This document shows, piece after piece, positions 46,582-58,311 of a stretch of 64,000 nucleotides of DNA (position 1 is its first letter; each line of letters begins with the position of its first letter). The notes under the pieces are model-generated. The model ran no database searches. It saw only the letters and a program-made list of their open reading frames with translations, and had not been told where the DNA came from. Position numbers and translations under genes: made by a program. The DNA is taken from assembly GCA_003013855.2 (NCBI GenBank), contig ML058385.1, forward strand, positions 186,001 to 250,000, given 5' to 3'. Origin of the DNA: Liriodendron chinense. Lineage: Eukaryota; Streptophyta; Magnoliopsida; Magnoliales; Magnoliaceae.

Positions 46582-47521
46582 CAGGGAATAGATAAATACA
46601 AGTACATGACTTTAGTGTGCATTGTTGGCCCATCTCACTCCATTGAAAGAAGGCCAATGAGAATCTTGCAGGCATTTCAAAAGCCAGAATTTTCAGATGC
46701 ACATCTTGAAATGCTTGTTAAGATTCCTGCCATCATTGAATGGTGGGAGATATGCACCGAGATTGGGTCTAAGAGCCATGCTACCAAGCATACAACGTAC
46801 GCTGGCCTTAGCACTATGTAAATAAGTGTTATAGTCGCAGAGAAAGTGGGAGCGATGACAACTTGCAAAGAATGTGGCAATCACAAATAAGGCGAAAGGG
46901 TTATGATTGCCTGTGTATTTCTTTCTATAGTTGTGTTGATGTGTTTATGTGATGATATTCTTCCTCAATGATAGGAACCATTGGTTTATATAGACTGTAT
47001 GCTCGTGGAAGTGCTTTCCCAGCAGCTTAAGGCTTCTGGGCATTCCCGCAGAAAATCTATTGTAGCGTAATTCAAGATCTTTCTCTTTTGTGGTACCCCT
47101 TTCAGTTAAGTTATGATGAGATGTTAATATTGTTTCTCACCAAACACACAATCCCATCATAGTGTTTGCTACGGCTCTAACTGGTTATACATTGCGGCTT
47201 CTGCAATTCCCTACGACATTAGAGAAGGGACTGGATAAAATTATGAGCTTGAGAAATAGATTCAGTGGCCTGTTGAACCAGGTATGTTTAGGTTGCAGAT
47301 TTTCCACAAAAGATTATGTGATAATATTTGTAGAATATTAGATAAATTTGAAAATGTACTTGGTATTGGTTTTCAAGCAATAGTGTTGATGACTACTGAT
47401 GACAGGTGACTCGAATTTTTGGCATTCATGAGGAATTTGGTGACTGAGGATCCAATGTTAGGAAAGCTTGAAGCATGAAAGGTGTGATTGAGCAAGTGAA
47501 TAGGCAATTCAAGGATCCTGT
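46582..47521 (+). pseudogene. unidentified spliced host-gene fragment
   Basis: Several exon-like blocks on the plus strand: 46582-46795 (open 70 codons, contains FSDAHLEMLVKIPAIIEWWE), 46978-47065, 47160-47282 (contains LRLLQFPTTLEKGLDKIM) and 47404-47521. They are separated by T-rich stretches, and the third is followed by GTATGT. Stops occur in the last block. The composition looks like real coding sequence, but I do not recognise the family, and the blocks may come from more than one gene. Confidence 0.35.
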
Positions 47522-48242
47522 AAGATTTTGCTGCTTCAAAATGTTGTTTCTGCTAAACAGATATATTGAACATGTTTCTTTCATGCAAAATATCACCTTC
47601 TGCTCCTTTTATTTCTATTATTAGAGCTTCAACAGGACTGCCATATATTGTTTTCGTGTTTTTTTGCCCTGATTTTAAACCGTTGCTTGCTTTATGTAGG
47701 GGAAATGACCGCCTGGTTGAATATACCACTAGTATTTTACACAAATCCATTGGGACTGTTGGACAGTCCAATTGATCAATCCGGACTGTTCATTAGGTCA
47801 ATAATGCATTTCATAGTCTATCAGGCAAAAATACACCAATTGGATGATTTGGTCCATCAATAAGACGCCCCTTTTTTCTATAGCCATCCTTTTTCCAAAC
47901 CATCCAATTTTTTACGAGCCATAGATTGGGTGGTTAACATCATCTAAAGCCAATCCTCGTTTGCAAGGTAGCTGTCCATTGTTGAAAGAAAATGCACCTC
48001 CTAAAGCCTTAAGCTGGTCTTTCAATCTTGTTTGGGTGGTTGTGGTCCTCCATTTTTAATATCCCATTTTTAGCAGAACAAGATTCATGTAGCTGACACC
48101 ATCACATGGCACTTGATTCTTGCTACCAACGCTTTTGCAGTAAGTTGGCAATTGAATTCATTAGTGTTTTCTTTGTTCTGCTTCAGCTTTTGGCTTACTC
48201 ATGTACATATTCTATATTATCTTATTGTCTTTCTTTCATTAG

Positions 48243-48382
48243 ATTTGAAAAATTGGAGGGCTGCCTTGGAGAAACTGCCGAGGTATGATCGGATTAGAAA
48301 AGGGATATTGACTGGAATTGCAGGGGAGCACACAGGAATTGATATTGACAAGCTTGGGTTTCAAGAGAAGAATCTGCATGAG
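48243..48382 (+). pseudogene. PDR-type ABCG transporter N-terminal exon fragment
   Basis: Encodes RAALEKLPRYDRIRKGIL followed by IDIDKLGFQEKNLHE, matching the conserved N-terminus of plant full-size ABCG (PDR) transporters (ALEKLPTYDRLRKGIL.. then NLGFQERK). It is bounded by TTTCATTAG and GTGAGT. The family's next segment (EEDNEKFL) is missing; a minisatellite begins 60 bp downstream. An isolated fragment of a gene normally about 1400 codons long. Confidence 0.75.
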
Positions 48383-48443
48383 GTGAGTATTTTGCTACAT
48401 AAAACTCTTTCATTTTCTTTTTAAAGTTTTTCACAAAAATCAT

Positions 48444-49130
48444 GTAAATCTGTCGGTCCAATTGTGTATGAAATTATGCAAATTTGACCGTGTGTTTTGT
48501 GACTAGATTTTGTACAAATATGGCTGTGCAATCATGGCCAAAATCTGTGTAAATCTGGTTGCATGATTGTGGGCAAAATCTGCGTTAATCTGGCCATGGG
48601 ATCATAGCCAAGATTTGTGCAAATCTGACCTCATTCTTTTGCAAAAAAATGATGCAAATCTGACCGTGTGATCGTGCACAAAATATGTACATATCTGCAC
48701 ATTTGTTTAGGTAAAGAATCTTTTTAAATTTAGCAACTGATTTGGATATAAAATGTGTACAAATCGGACCATTGTTTAGTGTACAAAATCTGTTCAGATC
48801 TGCCCTTGTAATTGTGCCCAAATTTTATGTAAATTTAACCATGAGATGGTGCCAGATATGGTGCAAATTTGACTGTGTGATCGTAGCCAGAAATGGTGCA
48901 AATCTAACCCTGTAATTGTGGTCAGAAATGGAGCAAATCTGACCATATGCTTGCAGCTAGAAATGGAGCAAATCTAACCGTCTGGTGTACAAATTTGTGC
49001 AAATCTGACTACATTTGTGCACCAAATTTGTGCAAATCTGACTGTATCTTGTGCATCAAAGGTGTGTAAATCTGACCGTATGATTGTGCACCAAATCTAT
49101 ACAAATCTGACTAGACACGCATGAATCTGA
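48444..49130. repeat. minisatellite, about 35-bp unit, about 20 diverged copies
   Basis: Unit approximately GTGCAAATCTGACCGTGTGA followed by TTGTGCACAAAAT. Copies near the right end are closer to one another than those on the left. No coding sequence. Confidence 0.85.
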
Positions 49131-49367
49131 GCTGCCAACAGACAGTTCCCACCAAACAGATGCTCTGGACAAAAAATATGGTCTCACTGATCAACTGAGC
49201 TACAGTTCATGAATGGATTAATGACCATCCTTATGTTTCTAAAATCATTGCCTATTTGTTGAGTGGATTTGTCTTGATTTTTAGGCAGGGCATCTACTAG
49301 GAGCTCCCTGATGAAGAGGACTCACATCACTGCCTAGCTTTCATGTTCATCAACTGGTCTTTCCTTT

Positions 49368-49370
<3 letters not shown>

Positions 49371-49418
<48 letters not shown>

Positions 49419-49429
49419 ACCTACCTACC
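49371..49429. repeat. (CT)n then (CTAC)n microsatellite
   Basis: About 21 CT units followed by four CTAC-like units. Confidence 0.9.
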
Positions 49430-49499
49430 TTTCCCTGTCATAGATTCATTCATAGAAGAAAAGAAAAACAACCCAAATAACTCATATTTTAATTTTGAA

Positions 49500-49694
49500 T
49501 CCGGATCCTTTGTTGGTTGCCAAACAGGAAAACCCTGTTTAGACCCTTTTTATTGGTCTCTGTCATCACATAGGTCCGCAACCATGTCACATCCTCAGTG
49601 CAACCTGATCACACTGACGTCATGCAGTGTGATGTGGACCAATGAAAAGGCTCTAAACACGGTTTTCCTGTTTGGAGCCAACAGAGGATCCAGA
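49500..49694. mobile_element. fold-back MITE 5 (195 bp)
   Basis: Ends TCCGGATCCTTTGTTGG and, reversed, TCTGGATCCTCTGTTGG. The inverted repeat continues through CAAACAGGAAAACC and beyond. Similar sequence ('ctcatattttaattttga' and 'ctcatttaattttaga') flanks both sides. Confidence 0.8.
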
Positions 49695-50837
49695 CTCATT
49701 TAATTTTAGACGAACACCTACAAGCTTTTCCAAGCCCACAAGTGTGTGCAATAAAGCTCATGTGCATGCCACACATGTGCCGGCATGGCACGATAGGTCC
49801 AATATCTAATCCATCTATTACAATGGCACCACTATATTGGTGTTAGCCCAAGAGTCGGGTTGACCCACTGGCCAGTCGGGCCACAGTTTGCAAAATAAAT
49901 GAGCAGCCATGAAAAACTTGGATGAGGTTTTATGACATGTAGAAGGTTGGACCTACCTGATGGATTGGATCTTACATCTGTGTCATGCTGGCATGTGTGA
50001 CGTGTACATGAGCTGACTTCGCAAGGTTAGTTACATGGTGACCCATATACTGTGGGGCCTGCTGGATGAGTGGTCTTGATTTTACATGCATTGGCTACAC
50101 GTATTGATGGGACTTGATTCCTATCCCTTGAAACAGGACCAACATTGTTCGATCCAATTATTGACTATTATAGGCAATGTGGAGTAGGGCTCGGAATCAT
50201 GTGCTTCTGATAATCACAAATGGACTAGGTCTGCCTTTTGTTTTCCCAATGTTTTAGAACTTAGACAGGATGGGGTGGTCTGATTGGAACCACGCACCAA
50301 AATTCACCTAGGCTCAACCTGCTGGGTCACTGTTTTCTTCAAGAAAAGAAAAATTCACCCGTTAAGGTTCAAAACCATGACTTCTACTCACTAATCAAAT
50401 TCCTAAACTGTTGTGCTGGGAGTGAATTCTTTCTATTTCCTTTTTTTAATGATTTTAAATTATAGAGACTATCTACTATCACAAAGATGGGGTGAATGGT
50501 GGGTTTTTTTTCTTTGGAGTAGTGCAACAGAAGGGGTTTTATTGTCCATTTTTTGTTTTAAGATCTTTACGAATTTTGATGTTCTGAAAGGGTTTTTTTC
50601 CTGCATATTGACAACAGAGATAACAGAAGGATGTTGCCGCGAAAGCAAGCGGAAGAAATGACTATAAGTTAATGTATTCGTACTAAATGAGTAAGCGAAT
50701 AGTATTAATCACTGATTTGATTTTATGGACTCAGCTTAAAAAATTCGGTGGTGGCTACTGCTTTTTTGCATTAAAGTTATTAAATTATTATAGAATTAGT
50801 TGAAGTTTGACCGGGGGCTTTTTTTCCATTTTTGTAG
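49695..50837. other. no gene seen
   Basis: Intergenic-looking sequence with short frames only. The 82-codon plus frame at 50413-50661 is hydrophobic and A+T-driven, without family resemblance. Confidence 0.45.
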
Positions 50838-50861
50838 GAAACTATTGGTTACCAGCAATCA

Positions 50862-51125
50862 ATGGGTTTTGATTGCGAAGACGCGGCTGGGTTGAACAAT
50901 GGCAAAGGTATATCAGTGCTCGTAATTGTGCAGAAACATGAAAAGCTTTTGGGATTGGGGGCATCTTCAGAGGCCACGCAAGTAAGTATGACCAGTATAA
51001 TCCCTCAGACAAGTCCCATGGAACATCAGGCAGATTCACTATCAGAAAAAGAAATGTCTTAGCTAGAAAAAGCTCCTATGTAGATGGAAGATGGAGGCTA
51101 ACCGACAATTGATCGGCTACGTGAG
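50862..51125 (+). pseudogene. protease-RT linker of element D
   Basis: Encodes GFDCEDAAGLNNGKGISVLV and then an acidic region rich in serine and glutamine. It matches element A at 9857-9610 up to about 51058, where A's deletion begins. A stop falls at 51059-51061. Confidence 0.6.
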
Positions 51126-52640
51126 ATGAACTTGGGGACAGAAGAAGAACAACGAATTACCTATACCAGCGCAAGCTTGACAGGAAATGAGGCCGACCAA
51201 TATTGTCAAGTATTAAAAGAAAATAAGGATGTATTCGCATGGACGTATGCCGAAATGCCAGGCCTGGAACCGATGGTGGCAATGCGCAAACTCAATATTT
51301 CTAAGGAAAAGAAACTGGTTAAGCAGGCTTAACGACGCTTCCATCCGGATCTAGTACCACGAATTGAAGAGGAAGTTAACAAGCTCATTAAGGTAGGATT
51401 CATCAGAGAGGTCAAATACCCCAAATGGATATCGAACGTCGTCCCGGTTAAATAGAAGAACGGGCAGATACGGGTATGCATCGACTTTAGAGATTTGAAC
51501 GAAGCTTGCCCAAAGGATGATTTCCCTCTATCGATTACTGAGTTGCTAATTAATAGCACCACGAAATACGCCGTCATGTCTTTTATGGATGGCTGTTCAG
51601 GTTATAATCAGATACGCATGACATCGGAAGATGAAAAATCGACCGCTTTTCGAACTTCTCTCAAAATCTATTGTTATAAGTCATGCCATTTGGGTTAAAG
51701 AATGCAGGGACAACATACCGGCGGGCTATGCAGTACATTTTTAGTGATATGATGCACAAACATGTGGAATGTTATGTCGATGATTTAGTCATAAGATCTG
51801 ATGTCCACGAGGAACATTTAGGGCACATGTGGTTTGTTTTTCAAAAACTCTAAAAGAAGCAGCTGAAAATGAATCCTTTAAAATGGGCCTTTGGGGTTTC
51901 TTCTGGCAAATTCCTTGGATTTGTCATATGACATAGGGGGATTGAAGTTGACCTTGGAAAAGAAAAGCAATCTAAGAAATGCAACTGCCAAAAACACTGA
52001 AGGAATTAAAAAGCTTGCAGGGAAAGCTAGCATACATCAGGAGATTCATATCAAACTTGGCAGGAAGATGTCAACCATTTTCTCATCTCATGAAGAAAGG
52101 GATACCGTTCGAATGGGACTTGACATGTTAGAACGCGTTCGAATCGATCAAACAGTTGCTAAGACAGCCACCCGTGCTAACAACGCCAATACTAGGGAAG
52201 CTACTTATCTTGTACATCGTTGCCTGCGATAATTCGCTAGGTGCACTTTTAGCGCAGAAAAATGAACAAGGAAAAGAAGTAGCCTTATATCATATAAGCA
52301 GAATGTTAGTAGGGGCCGAACATCACTATTCGCCAATTGAAAAACCTATTTAGCCCTAATATTCGATGTGCAGAAATTACGACATTATTACCTCTCTCAT
52401 GATATAACGCTGATTTCACGAGTCGACCCTATCAAATACCTGATGACAGGGTCGATGTTATTAGGAAGATTAGCTAAATGGATGCTATTGTTGTCAGAAT
52501 TCATGGTTACATACATACCCTTAAAAGCAGTTAAAGGTCAACCAGTGGTCGATTTTCTGGCCGCACATCCGACCTCTGAAGAAAAAGAATTATTAGATGA
52601 CTTACCAGATGAACATGTACTTCAAATTGAAATTGTTAAG
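51126..52640 (+). pseudogene. reverse transcriptase and RNase H of element D
   Basis: Starts with a linker tail DVFAWTYAEMPGLEP (51229-51273). RT motifs follow: SFMDGCSGYNQIRM near 51580-51620 and catalytic YVDDLV at 51774-51791. Stops at 51330-51332 and 51454-51456, and frameshifts near 51690, 51850 and 51930, break it. RNase H text (AEHHYSPIEKPI near 52320) comes in another frame up to WMLLLSEFMV near 52490. Confidence 0.75.
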
Positions 52641-52644
52641 CCGT

Positions 52645-53281
52645 GACAGATTTATTTCGACGAAGCCGCAAGAACCACGGGGGCAGGTGCGGGAGTGATT
52701 TTCATCAGCCCACAGGGCAATCTCTTGCCCTATTCCTTTACATTGGGAACAACTTGTACGAATAATAAACAGAATACAACGCTCTCATCATTGGACTCGA
52801 AATAGCACAGGAAATGCCGTTACAAGCAGTCAGAATATTCGGTGATTCTCAGTTGATTATAAATCAACTAATGACAGAATATGAAACGAGAAAGCCAGAA
52901 TTACTGTTATATTGTCAGAAGGCAAGGGAATTATTTGAAAGCTTCCGATATATTTTTATACAGCATGTGCCCGGGAAAGAAAATGAGAAAGCAGATGCAC
53001 TTGCAAGCTTAGCAATGGCTTTATCATGCACTATCTGGAGCCCTCTTCAAGTAACGATCGAAGAAAGAAGATTCTTACCTCCAACTGAGGTCAAGGAAGA
53101 CGTCGGTGAGGTGAAGCTTGTCTCTTATTACGTGATAACAATGGAAGACTGGCGACAGTTGATACTCGATTACTTGAAATATGAAATCTTGCCTGAAGAT
53201 TCGTCTATAAAAGCACAAATAAGGCAGAGGGCGGCGGAATTCATATTACTTCATGATACGTTGTATAAAAAAATCATATAA
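52645..53281 (+). pseudogene. second (archaeal-type) RNase H domain of element D
   Basis: Contains FDEAARTTGAGAGVIFISP (52657-52713), a YNALIIGLEIA-type stretch near 52775 and RIFGDSQLIINQL near 52835-52870, followed by HVPGKENEKADALASLAMAL. These are the motifs of the extra RNase H of Tat elements. The open frame resumes at 52814 and runs to 53281. A stop lies at 52770-52772. Confidence 0.75.
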
Positions 53282-54416
53282 TGAGTTGCTATTCAAATGC
53301 TCAGATAAAGGTGAAGGTGAAGATATATTATGAGAAGCTCATTTAAGAGAATGCGGAGCTCATCAAGTTGACAGAAATCTCTTTAATCGTATGCATCATA
53401 TGGGATACTATTGGCCCACTATGTTCCAAGATGCTATCAACTTTGCAAAAAGGTAAGTGCCAAATTCATAGTGATGTTATCCATATACCGCCCGAAGAGC
53501 TACACCAGACGGTATCTCCTGGCCATTTGCCATTTGGGGATTCGATGTGATTGGTCCAATTAATCCCCCATCCTTGCAAGGGTGATAATATATTCTGGTA
53601 GTTAAAGATTATTTCTCTAAGTGGACAAAAGTAGTCGCACTACGAAATGTGAAAGAAAAAGATGTAACAGACTTCATCAGACATGCTATTATTTACAGGT
53701 AAAGAGTGCCTCAGAATATTATCATAGATAATGACATGCCATTCAGAAACAAGAACATGGACAAACTGTGCCAAAAATTCAGTTTAAAGCATTCGTACTC
53801 CATGCCATATTATCCAGCGTCAAATGGGTGGGCGGAGGCATTCAATAATATAATCGTCAAAATATTAAAGAAGACAGTGAGTGGGAATAAAAAGGATTGA
53901 GATGACAGATTGCAAGAAACACTATGGGCTTACCGAACAATGCATCGTACAGCTATAAAAGCTACACCATACTCCTTAGTATATTGGGTAGAGGCTATAC
54001 TCCCAATCGAAATATAGGTCGCCTATTTAAGGGTGGTAGTACATCAAGGAATCATGGAAGATGAAAATGTGAAACTCCGATTGAGAGAGTTGGACATGCT
54101 AGATGAAAGAAGACTCGCTGCACAACAACATTTACAATTGTATCAGGCTCGAATATCTGCTTCATTCGATAAGATGGTGAAGTACCGATCCTTCAAGAAA
54201 GGAGATCTGGTAGCAATGCTCAAGAGACTTATTGTGATGAGTCGCAAACATGGGGCAAATCCAAACCCAAATGGGATGGACTATACGTTGTCACTAAGGT
54301 CTTCTCCAATGGAGCATATAGAATTGCAGATCAGGATGGAAAATGAATTGGCATTTCAATTAATGACAGATTTATCAAGAGATACTACCCATGAAAGCGA
54401 AGGCAGAATATTTTGA
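53282..54416 (+). pseudogene. integrase of element D
   Basis: Broken across frames. The core motif FRNKNMDKLCQKFSLKHSYS occurs at 53742-53800, a region with the catalytic glutamate (WAEAFNNIIVKIL) at 53830-53870, and the C-terminal part including MEHIELQIRMENEL near 54310-54350. Stops at 53898-53900 and 54016-54018 and others upstream disable it. It matches element A at 9600-8926. Confidence 0.75.
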
Positions 54417-54839
54417 TCGCCAGAACCCTCGTATGAAGGAACATTCTCCCAATGAAAAGTGGGCAGGAGTAGTCAAGGCAGAAGCATCAATGATGCAAAC
54501 ACCAACGTACACTCGAAAGAAAATAATGAAAAGCTTATGAAGCATGTTCTTCCTCTATTCAAAGTCTCTAAAGCTGATCTGAACAGACAATTATCAGAGA
54601 TTATTAAAAATGTGGAGCGCTGTGGTTCTCTTATCTAAAAAAGACCTTTGTTTCCTTCGAATAGAGCGATCACCCCTGAAGTGATCCATGAATGAAAAAG
54701 CAAAAGACTACGTACATATATATAAAGAAGGGTTAGGAAGAGAAGTACAAGAACCATGAAATGATGATCACTGATAAATGCTTCAGCCCTATGAGATGAA
54801 GATGTTATGAGCTGATCAAGGGCTTCCCGAACAAGAAAT
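54417..54839 (+). other. 3' tail of element D
   Basis: Non-coding, resembles 8926-8520 of element A reversed. Cut by element C. Confidence 0.5.
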
Positions 54840-54868
54840 TGAAAAAGGATGGAGCTATAAATGTCCTT

Positions 54869-54885
54869 CGGGGGGGGGGGGGGGG
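54869..54885. repeat. G-tract in 3' LTR of element C
   Basis: A 17-base G run about 30 bp inside the LTR end. It corresponds to 63250-63276 in the other LTR. Confidence 0.9.
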
Positions 54886-55799
54886 AATAGGACAATTCAA
54901 TTCAATTCAATTCAATTATGCTTCTTGTAATCTTAAAATAAATCAGAGAATCAATCATAAGACTAACAAGAATATGCAATTAATCAATCTGAAAGCAAAT
55001 AGAGATCAATATGAAAATCTCGAATTAAATCGTAGAACAACCTTCCACTTAGAAATCTAAGTGGGACAACCTTATGTCACAATTTAAGGATTTATAAATA
55101 ATCAAGCACAGAAACAGATAATCAATGAATCAATCACCACGATACAAAGAGTTATAGTGGTTCGGTGCTAAAAACAACTTGCACCTACTCCACTCCTAAA
55201 ATTACTTTTCCTTGTAATTTTGGCTTTCCACTATATAAAGGTTTTCACAGGTTCACCTTTAAAACCCGATATAGAGATTGTGATTTTCACAGGCTTATTA
55301 CAACAAAACCTCAAATGATTTTCATAGGCTAATCAATAACCTTAAGTGATTTTTACAGGCTAATCACTAACAATCTGATTTGAGATTTTCACGGGCTATC
55401 TCAAACAAAAACCCAAAAGTAATAGAAATGTATTACCATTCTTCTTGTAGAAAGAAGGAGATGAAGCTTAGTAGAGATGAAGCTTCAATAATGCAATGAT
55501 TCGATCGTTGTAAAAGATAAACCAATATAGCTCGAATAAGATGGATCTAGGAATTTCTAAAAGGAGTTTTCCTAAAACTGTAATTTCAGTTCTCTTATCT
55601 CTAGTATGACAATGATCTTCTCTTTACATAATCAAATTAAATGAGAAGAGGACTGAGATAGCTATAAAATAAAATAGAAATTTAAAACAAAGTGCTAGAC
55701 TTTAATGGAGAACTTTATTACAAAAAGATAGTAATTTTTGTGCTTTTGATTGATGAAAAATAGAGTGAAAAAGCTCTATTTATAGTAAAAACGTTAGGT

Positions 55800-56155
55800 C
55801 TTCGGCTGACCTAAGATTTCCTTCGGCTGACCTAAGAATCAATCGTTTTATCCCAACGGCTATCAGATTTCACGGGATAAGATTTTGTTCAAACTTGGCT
55901 GACCCGAGTGTCGGTTCGGGTAGCCTGAGTGAGTTTCGGATAGCCCGAGACAGGGTTGGGCTGACCTGAGATCCGAGTTCAGAAAAGAGTTTCACATCTG
56001 GAAACTTGACCAAAGTTTCTTTGGCTGGTCGAAGCCTGTTCGGCTGGCCGAACATTTGCAGAAATTCTCAATCAAGCTTGCTGGAAACTTGATTGAAGAT
56101 TCTTGGGTTGGCTGAAGATTCTTGGGCTGACTGAACACAGGGTTAGGCTAGCCGA
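55800..56155. repeat. array of TTCGGCTGRCC half-palindromes in the LTR
   Basis: About ten variants of GGCTGACC / GGCTGGCCGAA over 350 bp, including near-palindromic TTCGGCTGGCCGAA near 56040. Positioned in the LTR like the TCCGATTGATCGGA array of the solo LTR at 11307. Confidence 0.75.
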
Positions 56156-56456
56156 ATTTCCTGAAATATGACTTTATCAAAGAGATTATAGTTATTAACT
56201 AAAAGTCATACGAAAACACCTAACCTAGGGTCATCCCTATGGTCAATATTACCTTGGCATATATGGTTTATCTTCATATCTTTGCCACATCTTGTTGTAG
56301 AGTCGATAGACTTGATCTTGATGTGTTTGTTGACGTAGAGACTTGTCTTCTCAAAGAACTTGGCATGACCGCACAACCTCATGCACTAAACTAGTGTTTA
56401 CGAAATCTGACAACTATACTGTGCTTGGCACTCACATTTTGTGCTTAGCACTTACA

Positions 56457-56470
56457 ATATCCTCCTTTTG
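56457..56470 (-). other. polypurine tract of element C
   Basis: The minus strand reads CAAAAGGAGGATAT directly before the LTR start TGTAAG. Further purine-rich runs on the minus strand lie at 56572-56580, 56589-56598 and 56721-56735, which may be extra tracts. Confidence 0.65.
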
Positions 56471-56910
56471 TCAATTTCGTGACAAAACACAACATATTAC
56501 GTTTACAAGCAACTCTCAACATCCATAAAAAGAGTAAAATAAAACTTTTTATCTTGTAAGCTCTTGTATTGAATACTCTCCCTAGAAATATGCTGCTCCC
56601 CCCGCAAATATGCTTTGAAAGCAAAATTTTTTTGCACAACAAACATATCACATAGCATAACATGGAGCATTATCATCTAGAGAGCATTAAGATAGAGCAT
56701 TCAAACAAGAAACATGCATTTCTCCCACTTTTTGTCACAAGTTGACAAAGGAAGAAAAGCAAATAAAAGTAGTCCTGTAACATAGTAGCATATTGAGTCT
56801 AAAGTACTCATAAACATTCATTACAGGCCAACTAGAAATAGAAAATCAGCCTGACCCAGATGAAGAGGAAGGAAGTGGCATCTCAGGATCAATATGTTTC
56901 AGACTCTTGC

Positions 56911-57900
56911 TCATACGATGAAATACTTTTTCATGTATTTCATGCTAAGCTTTTGAGTAGCAACAAGAGTTTCTTGAGAAACATGCAGGGAATCCATCCT
57001 CTGTTCCAGGGCAAAAATACGAGAGTTATAATCAGAAGGATTGTAATTAAGGTCATCTTCATCTTCAGCATCAGCTTCAACTTCATCAAATAAATCATCC
57101 ATATTCACATCGCCTTTAGTGCCTTCTTCAGCATAAGCATCAAGTTGTTCAGGTAAAGGCTCCAAAGTCATCATATTCAAATTAGAATTATTGAACGGAA
57201 GTTCGGACTCCGGTGCCTCTCCAGTTGGAATTTGAACATGCATATTTAGTGCAAGAGTAGTGATAAGATAACCGAAAGGCAAATATCCATACTTAGGCTG
57301 CATGCGATAGTGAATAATGTAGGCACATATGAAAGTAGGAAGACAAATACAAATCCCAGTAGCAATAGAATGCAAGACACGTAACATGAAGGGGGTGAGA
57401 TCAATTTTGTTTCCAGCTCTAGGATAGACATTGGAAGATACGATGAAGAACAGGAAACTTAGGAAATAATTTCTAAGAGGAAGAGCATTACGAGATCTCC
57501 AATCCACATCAAATCTATACAATACTCGGGTAACAATGTTTTTCTCAGATTGAGACATCTTATCAAATAAGGGAGGAATTGGAATTCCATCATCTGCCAT
57601 GTCAATTTTCATAAGTGACGCTATGGTAGGTGTGATTGTCATCATTTCCTCTGAGAATTTAATCTTAAAGAAGATGTCATCACTGAGAGAGAATTCTAAG
57701 ATGAAGGAATACATGCCTTGGACTATCGACTAGTATGCATTTCCTCCCCATTGAAGAATCTTTTCCCAACCGACCTCGAAAAGAAGATCATGCAACTCAT
57801 ATTTTGCAATATGATTGAGATTAACAAATCTTTCAACAATGATATCTCTAGAACGGAAATCACGGAATAGTCGGGATCATCTTTCGGTGGTGGAATTGTC
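56911..57900 (-). pseudogene. env-like third ORF of element C
   Basis: After one in-frame TAG (57732-57730), 267 codons are open from 57714 to 56911. The same frame is open above the stop to about 57890 and contains a GWEKILQWGG motif. The core has hydrophobic segments near 57460-57290, then YLPFGYLITTLALNM (about 57285-57240), an acidic stretch with DEVEADAEDEDDL and a C-terminal coiled-coil-like part. This order resembles the 'putative plant transposon protein' found after pol in Sireviruses and called env-like. Whether it acts in membranes is unknown. An ATG near 57977 followed shortly by a stop may be the former start. Confidence 0.6.
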
Positions 57901-58244
57901 CGAATCTCTCTTGGAGTAGAACGAGAAGAGGAGCCGGGATATGATTTGCTAACGGCTCATTTAAGACAACGTTCCATGACAAAAGATTGAAGAAGTATAG
58001 CAAAATAAGCACTCCAACAAGAAAATCTCCAAAAATAAGGGTTTATAACCACAATCTTGAGATTAAGATACAATGGAGTTGATTAAATGATGAAAACAAG
58101 AAGAATATTGAAGAAAAATCAACTCACAATACTCACTTGAATGACAAAGATGATGGGTAACCGAAAAGGGGCACCGACCGATCGAAGAAGAAGAAGAGGA
58201 ATGAAGCATAAAATAGGTTTCAAGCTCTTTTAAAACGGATTGAC

Positions 58245-58311
58245 CGCGCTGTTCGGCTGGCCGAAAAGACTGTTCGGCTGACCGAACAGTTCGGTCATAG
58301 GTTGGCTGAAA

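Larger units (their letters stand above)
50838..54839 (+). mobile_element. Tat-like Ty3 element D, 5'-truncated, relative of A, interrupted by element C
   Basis: Plus-strand order: protease-RT linker, RT, RNase H, archaeal-type RNase H, integrase, 3' tail. The linker and integrase match element A closely in sequence. There is no LTR, primer site, gag or protease on its left, so it starts abruptly at about 50838. On its right it is cut at 54840 by element C. GAAAT (54835-54839) should be the start of C's target duplication. Frames are broken in every domain. Confidence 0.8.
54840..56456 (-). repeat. 3' LTR of element C (1617 bp)
   Basis: Begins TGAAAAAGGATGG and ends AGCACTTACA on the plus strand. 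The sense strand thus starts TGTAAGTGC. A G-tract lies at 54869-54885, an ATTCA microsatellite at 54895-54916, and repeated TTCGGCTGRCC motifs at 55800-56150. Confidence 0.9.

Noticed and set aside
48444..49130. CRISPR-like regular repeats
   Set aside because: Units are head-to-tail and diverged without unique spacers, so it is a minisatellite.
56860..57093. 77-codon plus frame
   Set aside because: Antisense to the env-like ORF of element C.
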